Source: Tenacibaculum sp. (GTDB lineage Bacteria > Bacteroidota > Bacteroidia > Flavobacteriales > Flavobacteriaceae). From it: a stretch of DNA of 64,000 nucleotides. The stretch lies in NCBI GenBank assembly GCA_020629275.1, contig JAHDDQ010000001.1, positions 1-64,000 on the forward strand. The letters are read 5' to 3'. Below, one piece after another: positions 37,001 through 45,691 of this stretch. Both the position numbers and the translations under genes were made by a program. The notes below the pieces were generated by a model. The model did not search any database, had not been told where the DNA came from, and saw only the letters and a list, made by a program, of their open reading frames with translations. Each line of letters starts with the position of its first letter. Positions within the stretch are counted from its first letter, which is position 1.

Positions 37001-39808
37001 AACGAGAAAAATAAAGTAAAAGAATTAAGAAAAGTAAATCTTAAAGAAATAAATAACCTTAATAACCTTGTTGCTAATTTAGATGCTAAAATAAACAGTA
37101 ACGAATTAAGTGAGGAAGAAATATTAAATCAAAACCAACTGAGAAACAACTTAATACAACTTAAATCTTTAAAAGAGAATAAAGACAAAGCGTATAAAAA
37201 ATACTTAGTTGCAAACGACATACCCATTGAAAATGAAGAAGAAATTCTTGCATCAAACAATAATTCAAGCAGCGCTGAAGCAACTCAAAGTAGTTTAGCT
37301 ACAAGCAATACATCAATTAATAATGAAGATGAAACTCTTGCATCAAACGAAAGATTATCTTCAAATACAACTGCAGAAAACAACGTTCAAAGTGAAAACC
37401 AAAATGCACAAACTACTTCCACTAAGCAAAGAGAAGAACTAATTAATACTTTTAAGGAAGAAAAGTTTTTGGAGGATAAAAAAGCCATTCTCGCTGCACA
37501 AGAAGAAGAACTTAACAAAGATCCTAACAATATAGCGAACGATTTAGCCGATATAAATGGTCAAATTGCAAGTACTAAAAAGCCCAGCAAAGAATTACTC
37601 GCAGAAAAAAATAGACTTGAAAAAGAGAGTAATATAATTGAAGGAAAAAAAGCAGGAATTAAATCAGTAAAAGATGAATTAATTGCTATAAACTTGAAAC
37701 AAGACTTTAATTATTTTGATGCACCACAGGCCAATCAAAAGATTAAAGATTTAATTAGAGAATACAAAGGTGAGAGTCTTATAAAGAAAACTGAAATTAC
37801 TGAATTAGAAGAACAACTAGCACAAACTAAAAAGAAAGCTGATAAAAAACTTATTCAAGACAAAATTAATAAAGAGCAAGCTAAAATTGCTGTTTTGGAA
37901 GGAAAAATAAATAAAATGGAAGCCAATCAAGCATTAGTGGAGGAACACGAAAAAACGTCTATAGCTGCTCTACTCATGAGCGATATGACGAGTAATATGA
38001 GTGTGCCTTTAACTAATAAGGTTTTAGATGAAAGCCAAATTTCTGAACTAATTTCAAGTGACGATTTTAAAACGTTTAGTAAAACTGAAAAACGTTATAA
38101 AGAAGCATATGTCTCTTACTTAACAGCTAAAAAGCAAGGATCAGATGGGAATAAAGAGTTAAGTATTATGCAAGATGCTATTAATGATAATGCCAACTTA
38201 TTATCCAGCAATAGAGAGTTAGCACAAAATATTTTTGCTTTCAAACAAAATAATCCAGAGCAACTTGCATTAAATGAAAAAGTGATTGATGCAAATAGTG
38301 CCGAACTTATTATTAAAAATGATGAAGTTGATCCTATTTCGCTAGTACAATTAGAAGATCCGTTTACTAATAACCAGAACAATAATCAAAGAACGGCAAC
38401 TGATAATTCTGTTAACATTGAAGAAATAAATTCAAATGAAACTATTGATAATACTACTGCTTTAAATGACAATACAGAAGAGATTGATCCTATTCAGTCA
38501 AATTTAACGGAGAATAATCAAAATAATAGTTCTACCAACGAAGAGTTTATTGAGAACAATGAAGAGCAACAATTACAATCATTACAAGATCAGCTTACGA
38601 ACAATAATACAAGCCCTCCTTCAGAAGCTGTAGAAAATAATAATTATGTAGAAAACTCAGTTGATAAGGATAAACAAATTGTAGAAGATGTTTTTAACAC
38701 AAACAACAGTACACCTGATGAGGCAGGCATTCAATCAATTAACTCAAATAGTAATAGAGATAATGTAGCCGAATTTAATAGTCGAATAGAGTCAACTGAA
38801 TTTACCATCCTGCCAAATAAAAATTCATTTTATACCGAAGAAAATCCTATAAAAATTAATCCTCCCATGCCTAGCGGAATAATTTACATGGTTCAAGTAG
38901 GAGCTTTCAGAAAACCGATTCCTCAAAATACGTTTAAAGGATTTAACCCTATAATAGGTCAAACAACTTCAAGCGGATTAACTAAATACTTAGCGGGTAA
39001 TTTTAATGAATTTAATGCTGCAGATAAAGCAAAAAATCAAATTAGATCGCTTGGGTATCCTGATGCATTTGTTGTTGCGTATGAGAGTGGCGTTAAAACA
39101 TCAGTAAGAAAAGCTAGAAATAGCGAAAGCAACTCTAACTTAACTACAAACAATTTTACTCAAGAAAACACATCTGAAAACAATTCTCAAGGATACGATG
39201 AAACTACAGACAAAGTAAGCCTAGATCCAATTGATTTATCAAATATTGAAGGTGTAATTTATACCGTTCAAGTTGGTGCTTACTCTACCCCACCTACCAC
39301 CGGTCCAGTAGTTAATATAAAACCATTGTATGTTGATGTAACAAACAATGGTTTAAACAGATATACTACAGGTAAATTCAGCACACTTGAGCAAGCTGGT
39401 TTCTCTAAAGACTTGATGGTTGATGTTGGTATTGCTGACGCTTTTATTACGGCTTATAAGAATGGTAAAAGAATTACAATTTCTCAAGCTAAAAGTGAAT
39501 TGTCAGATAATACTGAAATCCCTAGTTCAACCAAAAACATCACTGAGCAATCTAAGAACGTAAAATTTGCTGTTCAGATTGGGGTTTTCTCTTCACTAAT
39601 TCCAGTTTCAGAAGTTGATCAATTTATAGAAATAAATGCTTCATACCCCGTTATAGTAAATAAGGATGAAAGAGGGTTTTATTTATATTACATCGGTTTT
39701 TATGAAACAAGATCCGAAGCAGAAAACATAGAAAAGGAAATAAATAGTAAATTTGCATCATTAAATGCATACGTTATAGAAACAATTGAAGGTAAAAAAG
39801 TAAAATAA
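34037..39808 (+). CDS. Giant PorE-like envelope protein (1923 aa): TPR, PD40 beta-propeller, coiled coil, Asn/Glu/Ser-rich linker, three SPOR-like modules
   Basis: QADELFSDEQYAKAVPLYSQLI (TPR); FFSSYGDDGKNGKDLYYITK..LHPNGKKLYFASKGHNSMGGYDIFVS (PD40); IIYMVQVGAFRKP, VIYTVQVGAYSTP, VKFAVQIGVFSSL (SPOR-like). Confidence 0.85.
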   Translation: MKMMRMTIDKRSLRSILKNTILAILFLSITPVFFSQAQLSEEELKTQADELFSDEQYAKAVPLYSQLISNFPGNSEYVYKFGASKLYAEQDKEAPILYLEKALKKGNTDADLYYYLAKAYHLNFRFTDAIKYYKMYQGTGKKRSQIPVEREIEMAKNGQTLLKNIKDIAVKSKKMIDLGDFYKAYNSSDFNGKLLEVPASFLSKKDKSRGHVPIMFTNSTANTIFFSSYGDDGKNGKDLYYITKNDSGEFEEPKNIGATLNTPYDEDFPFLHPNGKKLYFASKGHNSMGGYDIFVSSYDAGIGKWSAPQNVDFAINSPGDDFLYITNEDEDLATFSSTRDAVFGKTNVYTVQTGRIPITNTVLKGKFISEVSKKASITVINSSNGKEEGIFYPDTTTGDYALIIPNGGTYDIIIDVDGSETVHKGTVSVPRQNELVSLGQEINLDIIGNEETLNINNKFEEKKPIDDEDIKAELLKQKQKLDVNFDDVITQIDEEFEEESITESSDESLLEKPENIDKINSIKVLAENKKIQAADLVTKVNTLNLEDKTKESEIKEKLLTEAQKSEAESRELFAIAANAENNPNDVNAFEALNEVQNETKALELNSNYDNVYRTEIAELRDSFKKTKKERDVLQSSIDNIEDDLKTLDQQIESAKKKERPNLEAQKAELQSELEVQKGEMEKISANYFETENKIKETEQKQEEVFAILNGESISSENNDLAEANDSETIEQNIVEETQTEDDFSTNTDEDLTESNNQFNTEQTNEVVEGNELSSSTGTENTDGTNNSNIDSSSTLSEDTENTNPEIANNSIASNETIEYAWEEDIPQQNYNDFFEEQLTNAEGSENDDNAISNEKTALYDAWIENINTDILQKSNSIRGLPDDDVTKEQTIIEIQQLNALKQEKESKRNEIFGSNLITDNSGSLEDELANDNRASTGSDLILSNPDEAIKTYDMKEYIVEEILISSNPEMSDSINMFKRNKSTIKTIDNEKNKVKELRKVNLKEINNLNNLVANLDAKINSNELSEEEILNQNQLRNNLIQLKSLKENKDKAYKKYLVANDIPIENEEEILASNNNSSSAEATQSSLATSNTSINNEDETLASNERLSSNTTAENNVQSENQNAQTTSTKQREELINTFKEEKFLEDKKAILAAQEEELNKDPNNIANDLADINGQIASTKKPSKELLAEKNRLEKESNIIEGKKAGIKSVKDELIAINLKQDFNYFDAPQANQKIKDLIREYKGESLIKKTEITELEEQLAQTKKKADKKLIQDKINKEQAKIAVLEGKINKMEANQALVEEHEKTSIAALLMSDMTSNMSVPLTNKVLDESQISELISSDDFKTFSKTEKRYKEAYVSYLTAKKQGSDGNKELSIMQDAINDNANLLSSNRELAQNIFAFKQNNPEQLALNEKVIDANSAELIIKNDEVDPISLVQLEDPFTNNQNNNQRTATDNSVNIEEINSNETIDNTTALNDNTEEIDPIQSNLTENNQNNSSTNEEFIENNEEQQLQSLQDQLTNNNTSPPSEAVENNNYVENSVDKDKQIVEDVFNTNNSTPDEAGIQSINSNSNRDNVAEFNSRIESTEFTILPNKNSFYTEENPIKINPPMPSGIIYMVQVGAFRKPIPQNTFKGFNPIIGQTTSSGLTKYLAGNFNEFNAADKAKNQIRSLGYPDAFVVAYESGVKTSVRKARNSESNSNLTTNNFTQENTSENNSQGYDETTDKVSLDPIDLSNIEGVIYTVQVGAYSTPPTTGPVVNIKPLYVDVTNNGLNRYTTGKFSTLEQAGFSKDLMVDVGIADAFITAYKNGKRITISQAKSELSDNTEIPSSTKNITEQSKNVKFAVQIGVFSSLIPVSEVDQFIEINASYPVIVNKDERGFYLYYIGFYETRSEAENIEKEINSKFASLNAYVIETIEGKKVK

Positions 39809-39815
39809 AAACAAA

Positions 39816-40625
39816 ATGAAAGCTATCAAATTTATTACACATTCATTACTAGTTGTTACATTAATTTCATGTGCAAAAGTCCCTGTAACAGGCCGTAGAC
39901 AAGTTAAACTATTACCATCGAGCACTTTAATGAGTATGAGTTTAACTAATTACCAATCATTTTTAAATTCAAATAAGGTAGTACCATTAACCAACGATAA
40001 TGCTCAAATGGTTAGAAGAGTAGGTATTAAAATTCAAGAAGCAGTAATTAAGTATATGACAGATGAGCATATGTATAAGCAAATTGCTGATTATAAATGG
40101 GAGTTTAATTTGGTAGATGATAATACTGTTAACGCATGGTGTATGCCTGGAGGTAAAGTAGTAGTTTATACTGGACTTTTGCCAGTGTCGCAAACTGAGG
40201 CTGGCTTAGCAGTTGTTATGGGCCATGAAATTGCGCATGCCATTGCTCGACACGGTAATGAGAGAATGAGCCAGCAGTTGGCTGTAAGTTTAGGTGGTTT
40301 AGGCTTGGGAGTAGCATTGGCAAATAAACCTGATATTACAAGAAATGCTTTCATGGCCAGTTATGGTGCAGCTTCAACATTAGGTACACTAAAGTACTCT
40401 AGATTGCATGAATCAGAGGCTGATAAAATGGGGTTAATATTTATGGCTATGGCAGGATACAACCCATCTGAAGCAACTTCTTTTTGGACAAGAATGTCAA
40501 AAACAGGAGGGTCAAGCGTTCCTGAATTTATGAGCACTCACCCTAATCACGACACTCGTATTGCTGATATAGAAGCATTGTTGCCAGAAGCAATGAATTA
40601 TTATAAAGCTTCTAAAAAACAATAA
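39816..40625 (+). CDS. M48 family zinc metalloprotease lipoprotein
   Basis: VVMGHEIAHAIARHGNERMSQQ, ESEADKMGLIFMAMAGYNP; lipobox LISC. Confidence 0.95.
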   Translation: MKAIKFITHSLLVVTLISCAKVPVTGRRQVKLLPSSTLMSMSLTNYQSFLNSNKVVPLTNDNAQMVRRVGIKIQEAVIKYMTDEHMYKQIADYKWEFNLVDDNTVNAWCMPGGKVVVYTGLLPVSQTEAGLAVVMGHEIAHAIARHGNERMSQQLAVSLGGLGLGVALANKPDITRNAFMASYGAASTLGTLKYSRLHESEADKMGLIFMAMAGYNPSEATSFWTRMSKTGGSSVPEFMSTHPNHDTRIADIEALLPEAMNYYKASKKQ

Positions 40626-40643
40626 TAAAAAGATAAGTTTATT

Positions 40644-40651
40644 TACATTTG
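40644..40651 (+). promoter_or_regulatory. -7 box TACATTTG upstream of tRNA-Arg
   Basis: TAnnTTTG match ending 10 nt before the tRNA 5' end. Confidence 0.65.
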
Positions 40652-40661
40652 CAATAACAAT

Positions 40662-40735
40662 GGCTTTGTAGCTCAACTGGATAGAGCACCTGACTACGGA
40701 TCAGGAGGTTCGGGGTTCGAATCCCTGCAAGGTCA
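40662..40735 (+). tRNA. tRNA-Arg (anticodon ACG), CCA not encoded
   Basis: 74-nt cloverleaf: acceptor GGCTTTG/CAAGGTC, D-stem GCTC/GAGC, anticodon stem CCTGA-CTACGGA-TCAGG, T-arm CGGGG-TTCGAAT-CCCTG. Confidence 0.95.
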
Positions 40736-40757
40736 CATCACTTAAACCAATGTTAAT

Positions 40758-40790
40758 AAGGCTTTCAGTTAATTCTGAGGGCCTTTTTTT
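40758..40790 (+). terminator. Rho-independent terminator downstream of tRNA-Arg
   Basis: AAGGCTTTCAG-TTAATT-CTGAGGGCCTT then T tract (two G-U pairs). Confidence 0.75.
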
Positions 40791-41171
40791 ATTTTGTAAC
40801 TTTATTATTTTTAGCCATATTTGGCTTCTTTTAGCTTCTTTTTCACCCAATGTTTACCCCAAGTTGTTACAGTTTAATATTTAAAGGTACAAATACGATA
40901 CAAAAAAATATCCAGTATCAAGATTCATAAAAAATCATGATTATACGAATAAAAGTACCCTTACCTGTTTGACTTTGTAAGAACTTGAACTGCAGACTGT
41001 AAATAATTTTGTTGCACACATTAGCTTAACATTCAAACTTTTTGAGACAAAAAAATCATAAATATTATCATTACTCTGGTGTTGATAGCCTTAATACAAA
41101 ACAAATATTCTAAGCCAAATATTAACAACATCATATACACTAAAATACTAGGAGTTAAACAAGCTAATTTT

Positions 41172-41179
41172 TACATTTG
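41172..41179 (+). promoter_or_regulatory. -7 box TACATTTG upstream of ndk
   Basis: TAnnTTTG match 16 nt before the ndk start. Confidence 0.6.
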
Positions 41180-41195
41180 CAAAAAACTATAACTG

Positions 41196-41615
41196 ATGGC
41201 TACTAATAGAACGTTTACAATGATTAAACCAGAAGCAGTTGAAAAAGGCTTTTCTGGAAAAATTTTAGATATGATTACTGAAGCAGGATTTAAAATTGTT
41301 GCTTTAAAAAAAACACAGTTATCAAAAGCAGAAGCTGGTACTTTTTATGAAGTGCATAGTGAACGACCATTTTACGGAGAATTAGTAGACTATATGTCTG
41401 CAGGTCCAATAATGGCTGCTGTATTAGAAAAAGATAATGCTGTTGCCGATTTTAGAACATTAATAGGAGCTACAGATCCTTCTGAAGCTGCTGAAGGTAC
41501 TATTAGAAAGGCCTATGCTGAGTCTAAAGGAAAAAATGCAGCTCATGGTTCAGATAGCGATGAGAACGCAAGTATTGAAGCTAATTTTTTCTTCACAGGA
41601 AGAGAGTTAATATAA
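41196..41615 (+). CDS. ndk: Nucleoside-diphosphate kinase
   Basis: [20 protein letters not shown], and [19 protein letters not shown] with the active-site His. Confidence 0.97.
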   Translation: MATNRTFTMIKPEAVEKGFSGKILDMITEAGFKIVALKKTQLSKAEAGTFYEVHSERPFYGELVDYMSAGPIMAAVLEKDNAVADFRTLIGATDPSEAAEGTIRKAYAESKGKNAAHGSDSDENASIEANFFFTGRELI

Positions 41616-41659
41616 ATTCAAATATCGCTACACAACTATTGTGTAGTATCTTTAATTTT

Positions 41660-41703
41660 AAGCCCCTTACCTATTTGCTAAATTGGTGAGGGGTTTACTT
41701 TTT
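41660..41703 (+). terminator. Rho-independent terminator
   Basis: AAGCCCCTTACC ... GGTGAGGGGTTT followed by T-rich tract. Confidence 0.75.
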
Positions 41704-41726
41704 AAGAGTATTTAAAGAAATTAAAC

Positions 41727-42455
41727 TCACAATAAGAAAGTATTTGTCACCTCTGCAAATTCTTTTGTCTGTCTTCCGGTTTTATCCCTTAAAATAATTT
41801 CTTGGAAGGAATAAGGTTTTTGAAGGATTGAAAAAGTTAACAAAACTCTTATAAGTTTATTTGATTGAGAATATACTTTTAACTCTCTAAATAAATAGAG
41901 CCCTTGAGCCAGAGCTTCAAAAATCCAATGTAGTCTTTTATCTGAAGGAATAATCACAGAGATTAACCCATCTGACCTGTCAAGTATTTTTAAAGAAGAT
42001 TTTAAAAATAGGTTAGCATTCAAATAATTACTATTTCTTGCAAAATCTCTTGATTTGCTTCCCAGTTTATTTTGTTGCTCAAAAAAAGGAGGGTTTGAAA
42101 ACACATGATTAAACTTAATGTTCTCATTTAATTTTAACTTGGTAAAATCTTGATTTACAACAGATAATCTTTTATTGAAAATTGAGTTATTAAAATTAGT
42201 ACTTGCACATTCTACTGCTTTTACATTTATATCGCAAGCATTAATTACTGCAAATTTTTTTCGTTGTGCAATCATTAACGAAACTACACCAGTTCCAGTA
42301 CCAACTTCAAGAAGTTTTAATTCGTTTCCAAATAAAGGTAAGCAAGCACCTAATATAACGGCATCTGTGCCAATTGCAAAAACATCATTACATTGATAAA
42401 CAGAAAATTGTTTAAACTTAAAAACGGAATTTGAAAATGAGAGATTTGGCTTCAA
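41727..42455 (-). CDS. trmN6: tRNA1(Val) (adenine(37)-N6)-methyltransferase (TrmN6/YfiC-like)
   Basis: LLEVGTGTGVVSLMIAQR and catalytic HVFSNPPFFEQQNKLGS. Confidence 0.88.
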   Translation of the reverse strand: MKPNLSFSNSVFKFKQFSVYQCNDVFAIGTDAVILGACLPLFGNELKLLEVGTGTGVVSLMIAQRKKFAVINACDINVKAVECASTNFNNSIFNKRLSVVNQDFTKLKLNENIKFNHVFSNPPFFEQQNKLGSKSRDFARNSNYLNANLFLKSSLKILDRSDGLISVIIPSDKRLHWIFEALAQGLYLFRELKVYSQSNKLIRVLLTFSILQKPYSFQEIILRDKTGRQTKEFAEVTNTFLL

Positions 42456-42974
42456 TTAACCTAAATACAAATCTATTAAGCCTGGTGCAATATGAACTTG
42501 TAATGTTTTTTCGATCTCAGATTCATTTAACACTAAATCTTCAGGAATAGGAATAAGAACTTCTGTTCCGTTTATTTCAACAGACAAAATGTCGTGAGCT
42601 GCAGTTTCAATTACATCTACAACTTCACCAACCTTTTTTGCTTCTTGATCTAGTAATGTATAACCAACGTAATTATTCTGGTTAGATGCTTCTACTAGGC
42701 TTGTATTTGGTAGGTAAACTTGTTTACCTACTATTTTTTGTGCCTCATCTATATTTGTCACATCTTGAAATAAAACAGAATACTGCTTTCCTTTCTTAGG
42801 TGATATCTCTGAAACAAAAAATGGAACTAGACTGCCGTCTAGTTCCAAATACATAATTTCTTCTGATAAATAATCTTCTACGTTTTCAACTTCTATATAA
42901 AAAAGCACCCTGCCTTTTAACCCCTGTGTTTTATAAATTTTTGCAAAAACAAAGTAACCGCTAAAAGTTGACAT
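42456..42974 (-). CDS. rimM: Ribosome maturation factor RimM
   Basis: FAKIYKTQGLKGRVLFYIEV, GEVVDVIETAAHDILSVEINGTEVLIPIPEDLV; adjacent to rpsP. Confidence 0.95.
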   Translation of the reverse strand: MSTFSGYFVFAKIYKTQGLKGRVLFYIEVENVEDYLSEEIMYLELDGSLVPFFVSEISPKKGKQYSVLFQDVTNIDEAQKIVGKQVYLPNTSLVEASNQNNYVGYTLLDQEAKKVGEVVDVIETAAHDILSVEINGTEVLIPIPEDLVLNESEIEKTLQVHIAPGLIDLYLG

Positions 42975-42986
42975 AAAATAATTAAA

Positions 42987-43526
42987 TTATTCAGCAGTCT
43001 TTTCTTCAGCAGCTGGTGCTTCAGGAGCCTCTGGTGCAGCTTCAGCAGCTGGAGTTTCCTCTGCTGGTGGAGCCATTTTAGCAGCTTGAGCCGCCTCTTT
43101 TTTAAGTCTTACTTCGTTTTCAGCTTTCAATCTTGATGCTTTATCATCATTACTCGCTTTAAGTAAGCCATCCTTTTTAGCCTGAATTCTAGCTTCTTTC
43201 TCTTCTAACCACTTAGAGAACTTAGCCTCTACTTGCTCTTCCGTTAAAGCGCCTTTACGAACTCCATTTAAAAGGTGATTTTTATAAATAGCTCCTTTGT
43301 AAGAAAGTATTGCCTTACATGTATCTGTTGGCTGAGCTCCAGTTTGTAACCATTTTACTGATTTATCTAAATCAAGGTTTATTGTTGCTGGATTTGAATT
43401 TGGGTCATAAGAACCGATTCTTTCAATTAATTTACCGTTTCTCTTTGCACGTGAGTCTGCTACTACAATATGGTAGAATGCTCTTCTTTTTCTTCCGTGT
43501 CTTTGAAGTCTAATTTTAGTTGCCAT
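42987..43526 (-). CDS. rpsP: 30S ribosomal protein S16 with Ala/Pro/Glu-rich C-terminal extension
   Basis: Preferred start MATKIRLQRHGRKRRAFYHIVVADSRAKRNGKLIERIGSYDPNSNP. Confidence 0.96.
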   Translation of the reverse strand: MATKIRLQRHGRKRRAFYHIVVADSRAKRNGKLIERIGSYDPNSNPATINLDLDKSVKWLQTGAQPTDTCKAILSYKGAIYKNHLLNGVRKGALTEEQVEAKFSKWLEEKEARIQAKKDGLLKASNDDKASRLKAENEVRLKKEAAQAAKMAPPAEETPAAEAAPEAPEAPAAEEKTAE

Positions 43527-43765
43527 AATCTGCGTTTTTGTGATAGCATCCCGTGCTATCTTCATTATTTTGTGCAAATATCAATATTTAAAATGTAATG
43601 AAGAAATTTTAACACAATAAATAGAGCTAATAAAACCGGAAAAATGAGTTAATACTAAACTCAACAGCCTTATTATGCCTAACAAACAACCTTAAAACTT
43701 ATACTATTACCTGCAAGTACATTACTTGCCAAATAAAAGAGTAATAAATTAAGCGTTAGAATAAG

Positions 43766-44629
43766 TTATTTAGATTTTAAAATATCTAACAAAACGCTCA
43801 ATTCTTCCACCTTAATATTGTTTGAAGCTTTTGTGTAAGAATAGATTAAATTATTAAGCAATCTCGCAATAATTGATTTATTGGTACAAGTTGCATAATA
43901 TTTGCTCTTGGTTTCTAATTTAAGTTGAGATAAAAAATGAGTCACATCTCGTTTGCTAAGAACAGTACCTTTACTAAATGGGTTAATATAAAAAAGAATC
44001 TTCTTATTATCGTCAGAAAAAGCATCAACATAACCTAAAATAAAGTGTCTAGGTAAATTCACTCCGTAAACAGGAACTTCCAACATTTCGCATACAATCA
44101 TATAAATTATTGATAACGTAAGCGGACTTCCTTTTTTTGATTCTAAAACCTCATTTAAATAAGAGTTTTGGGGAGCATGGTAATTAGTAGTATTTGCTGA
44201 AAACCCATGAATTCCAAAAATAACTCTATTAATTACTCTAACTTTTTCAAGAGCTGTTAAATCATCATTAATTTCTAACCAAACATCCCTCTTGAGTAAC
44301 TCAAAAAAGCTATTAAACTTAGCCTCATCAAAATCAGGGTATTGATATCTGCATACAATATAAACAGCTTCTAAAAGATTCCTTTTATCGCCACTCACCC
44401 ATTTTTTGAGCAAAGATTGTACATGCTCAAACTGAATTTGATGTACTATCTCTTCAATACGGTTCTGAAACAAAACTCCATAAGAAAAATCCTCCCAAGC
44501 TCTTTCTAAAACAGGTATAACTACAGGGCCGCAATCTATCAATTTTTTACTTACATGATCATAAATACCTTCATCAGGATCATCTAATAAATTTAATAAA
44601 GCTTTTATTTCTTTTGGATCTTGCATCAC
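43766..44629 (-). CDS. Transglutaminase-like/SirB1 family protein
   Basis: NSYLNEVLESKKGSPLTLSIIYMIVCEMLEVPVYGVNLPRHFILGY. Confidence 0.85.
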   Translation of the reverse strand: MMQDPKEIKALLNLLDDPDEGIYDHVSKKLIDCGPVVIPVLERAWEDFSYGVLFQNRIEEIVHQIQFEHVQSLLKKWVSGDKRNLLEAVYIVCRYQYPDFDEAKFNSFFELLKRDVWLEINDDLTALEKVRVINRVIFGIHGFSANTTNYHAPQNSYLNEVLESKKGSPLTLSIIYMIVCEMLEVPVYGVNLPRHFILGYVDAFSDDNKKILFYINPFSKGTVLSKRDVTHFLSQLKLETKSKYYATCTNKSIIARLLNNLIYSYTKASNNIKVEELSVLLDILKSK

Positions 44630-44716
44630 TTGTATATGTACAAGATAAAATTTTACTAAAACAACTAAACGTAAACACTTAAAAGAATATTAACAAATCC
44701 TTCTGAATAACTTCAG

Positions 44717-45598
44717 TTAAAGCCTATCTAAAACAGTTTTAATTAATATTTTCATGTGTGGCTTATAATCTTTGGAAAACGCTTTTAACACACGATTTGC
44801 AACTACTAAACATACAGTTAAACAATTATGATTTAGTTGATTACACAAACCATAAAGAGTCGATGTCTCCATTTCGTAATTACAAATCTTAAGGTCTTCA
44901 TACTCAAAACTGGTAAGTAAATCGTTCCAATTTGGCTTAGTTAATGGTAAGCGTAGTACTCTTCCTTGTGGGCCATAAAAACCATTGGCTGTAAGTGTAA
45001 TTCCTTTTTTCATATCAAAAGCAATGCTTCCTAATAGCTTGTCTGAGGCCGTTGTTAAGTAGGGTTTGTTTATATCGTGTAAATCTCCCATGTGATAGGA
45101 GAAGGCTTTTTCTATTTGCAACTCATTATCTGTAGTGTTTCTATCATAAAAATGCATAACACCATCAAATCCTAAACCGTGTTTTGATGCTATGTAGCTT
45201 TCAACAGGCACATCACTTTGCATTCCTCCACAGGTACCAATTCTAATTATATTTAATGAACGTAAATCCTTTTTAATAACTCTATTTTCTAAATCAATAT
45301 TTACAGCTGCATCTAACTCATTAATTACAATGTCGATATTATCAGTTCCTATTCCTGTAGACAAAGCGGTTACTCGCTTTCCATTATAAGTACCGGTATG
45401 AGTAACAAACTCTCTACTTTGCTTCTTTATCTCAATGGTGTCAAAAAAAGAAGAAATCATCTCTACCCTATTCTGATCGCCAACAACTAAAACATTATCG
45501 GCTATATCTTCGGGTTTTAAATTAATATGGTAAACGCTTCCATCTTTGTTTAAAACGAGTTCAGATGGGGCTATTTTTTGAATGCTAGAACTTAACAT
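44717..45598 (-). CDS. Nucleoside (uridine) phosphorylase family protein
   Basis: VLVVGDQNRVEMISSFFD, VTALSTGIGTDNIDIVINELDA, IIRIGTCGGMQ, CNYEMETSTLYGL. Confidence 0.9.
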   Translation of the reverse strand: MLSSSIQKIAPSELVLNKDGSVYHINLKPEDIADNVLVVGDQNRVEMISSFFDTIEIKKQSREFVTHTGTYNGKRVTALSTGIGTDNIDIVINELDAAVNIDLENRVIKKDLRSLNIIRIGTCGGMQSDVPVESYIASKHGLGFDGVMHFYDRNTTDNELQIEKAFSYHMGDLHDINKPYLTTASDKLLGSIAFDMKKGITLTANGFYGPQGRVLRLPLTKPNWNDLLTSFEYEDLKICNYEMETSTLYGLCNQLNHNCLTVCLVVANRVLKAFSKDYKPHMKILIKTVLDRL

Positions 45599-45691
45599 GA
45601 ATATGGTTATATATTATTTATCACTATTTTTATGAAAACGTAAAATTAGCAATTATACGTTCATCAAAGATTATTTATTTAAAATATTAAA

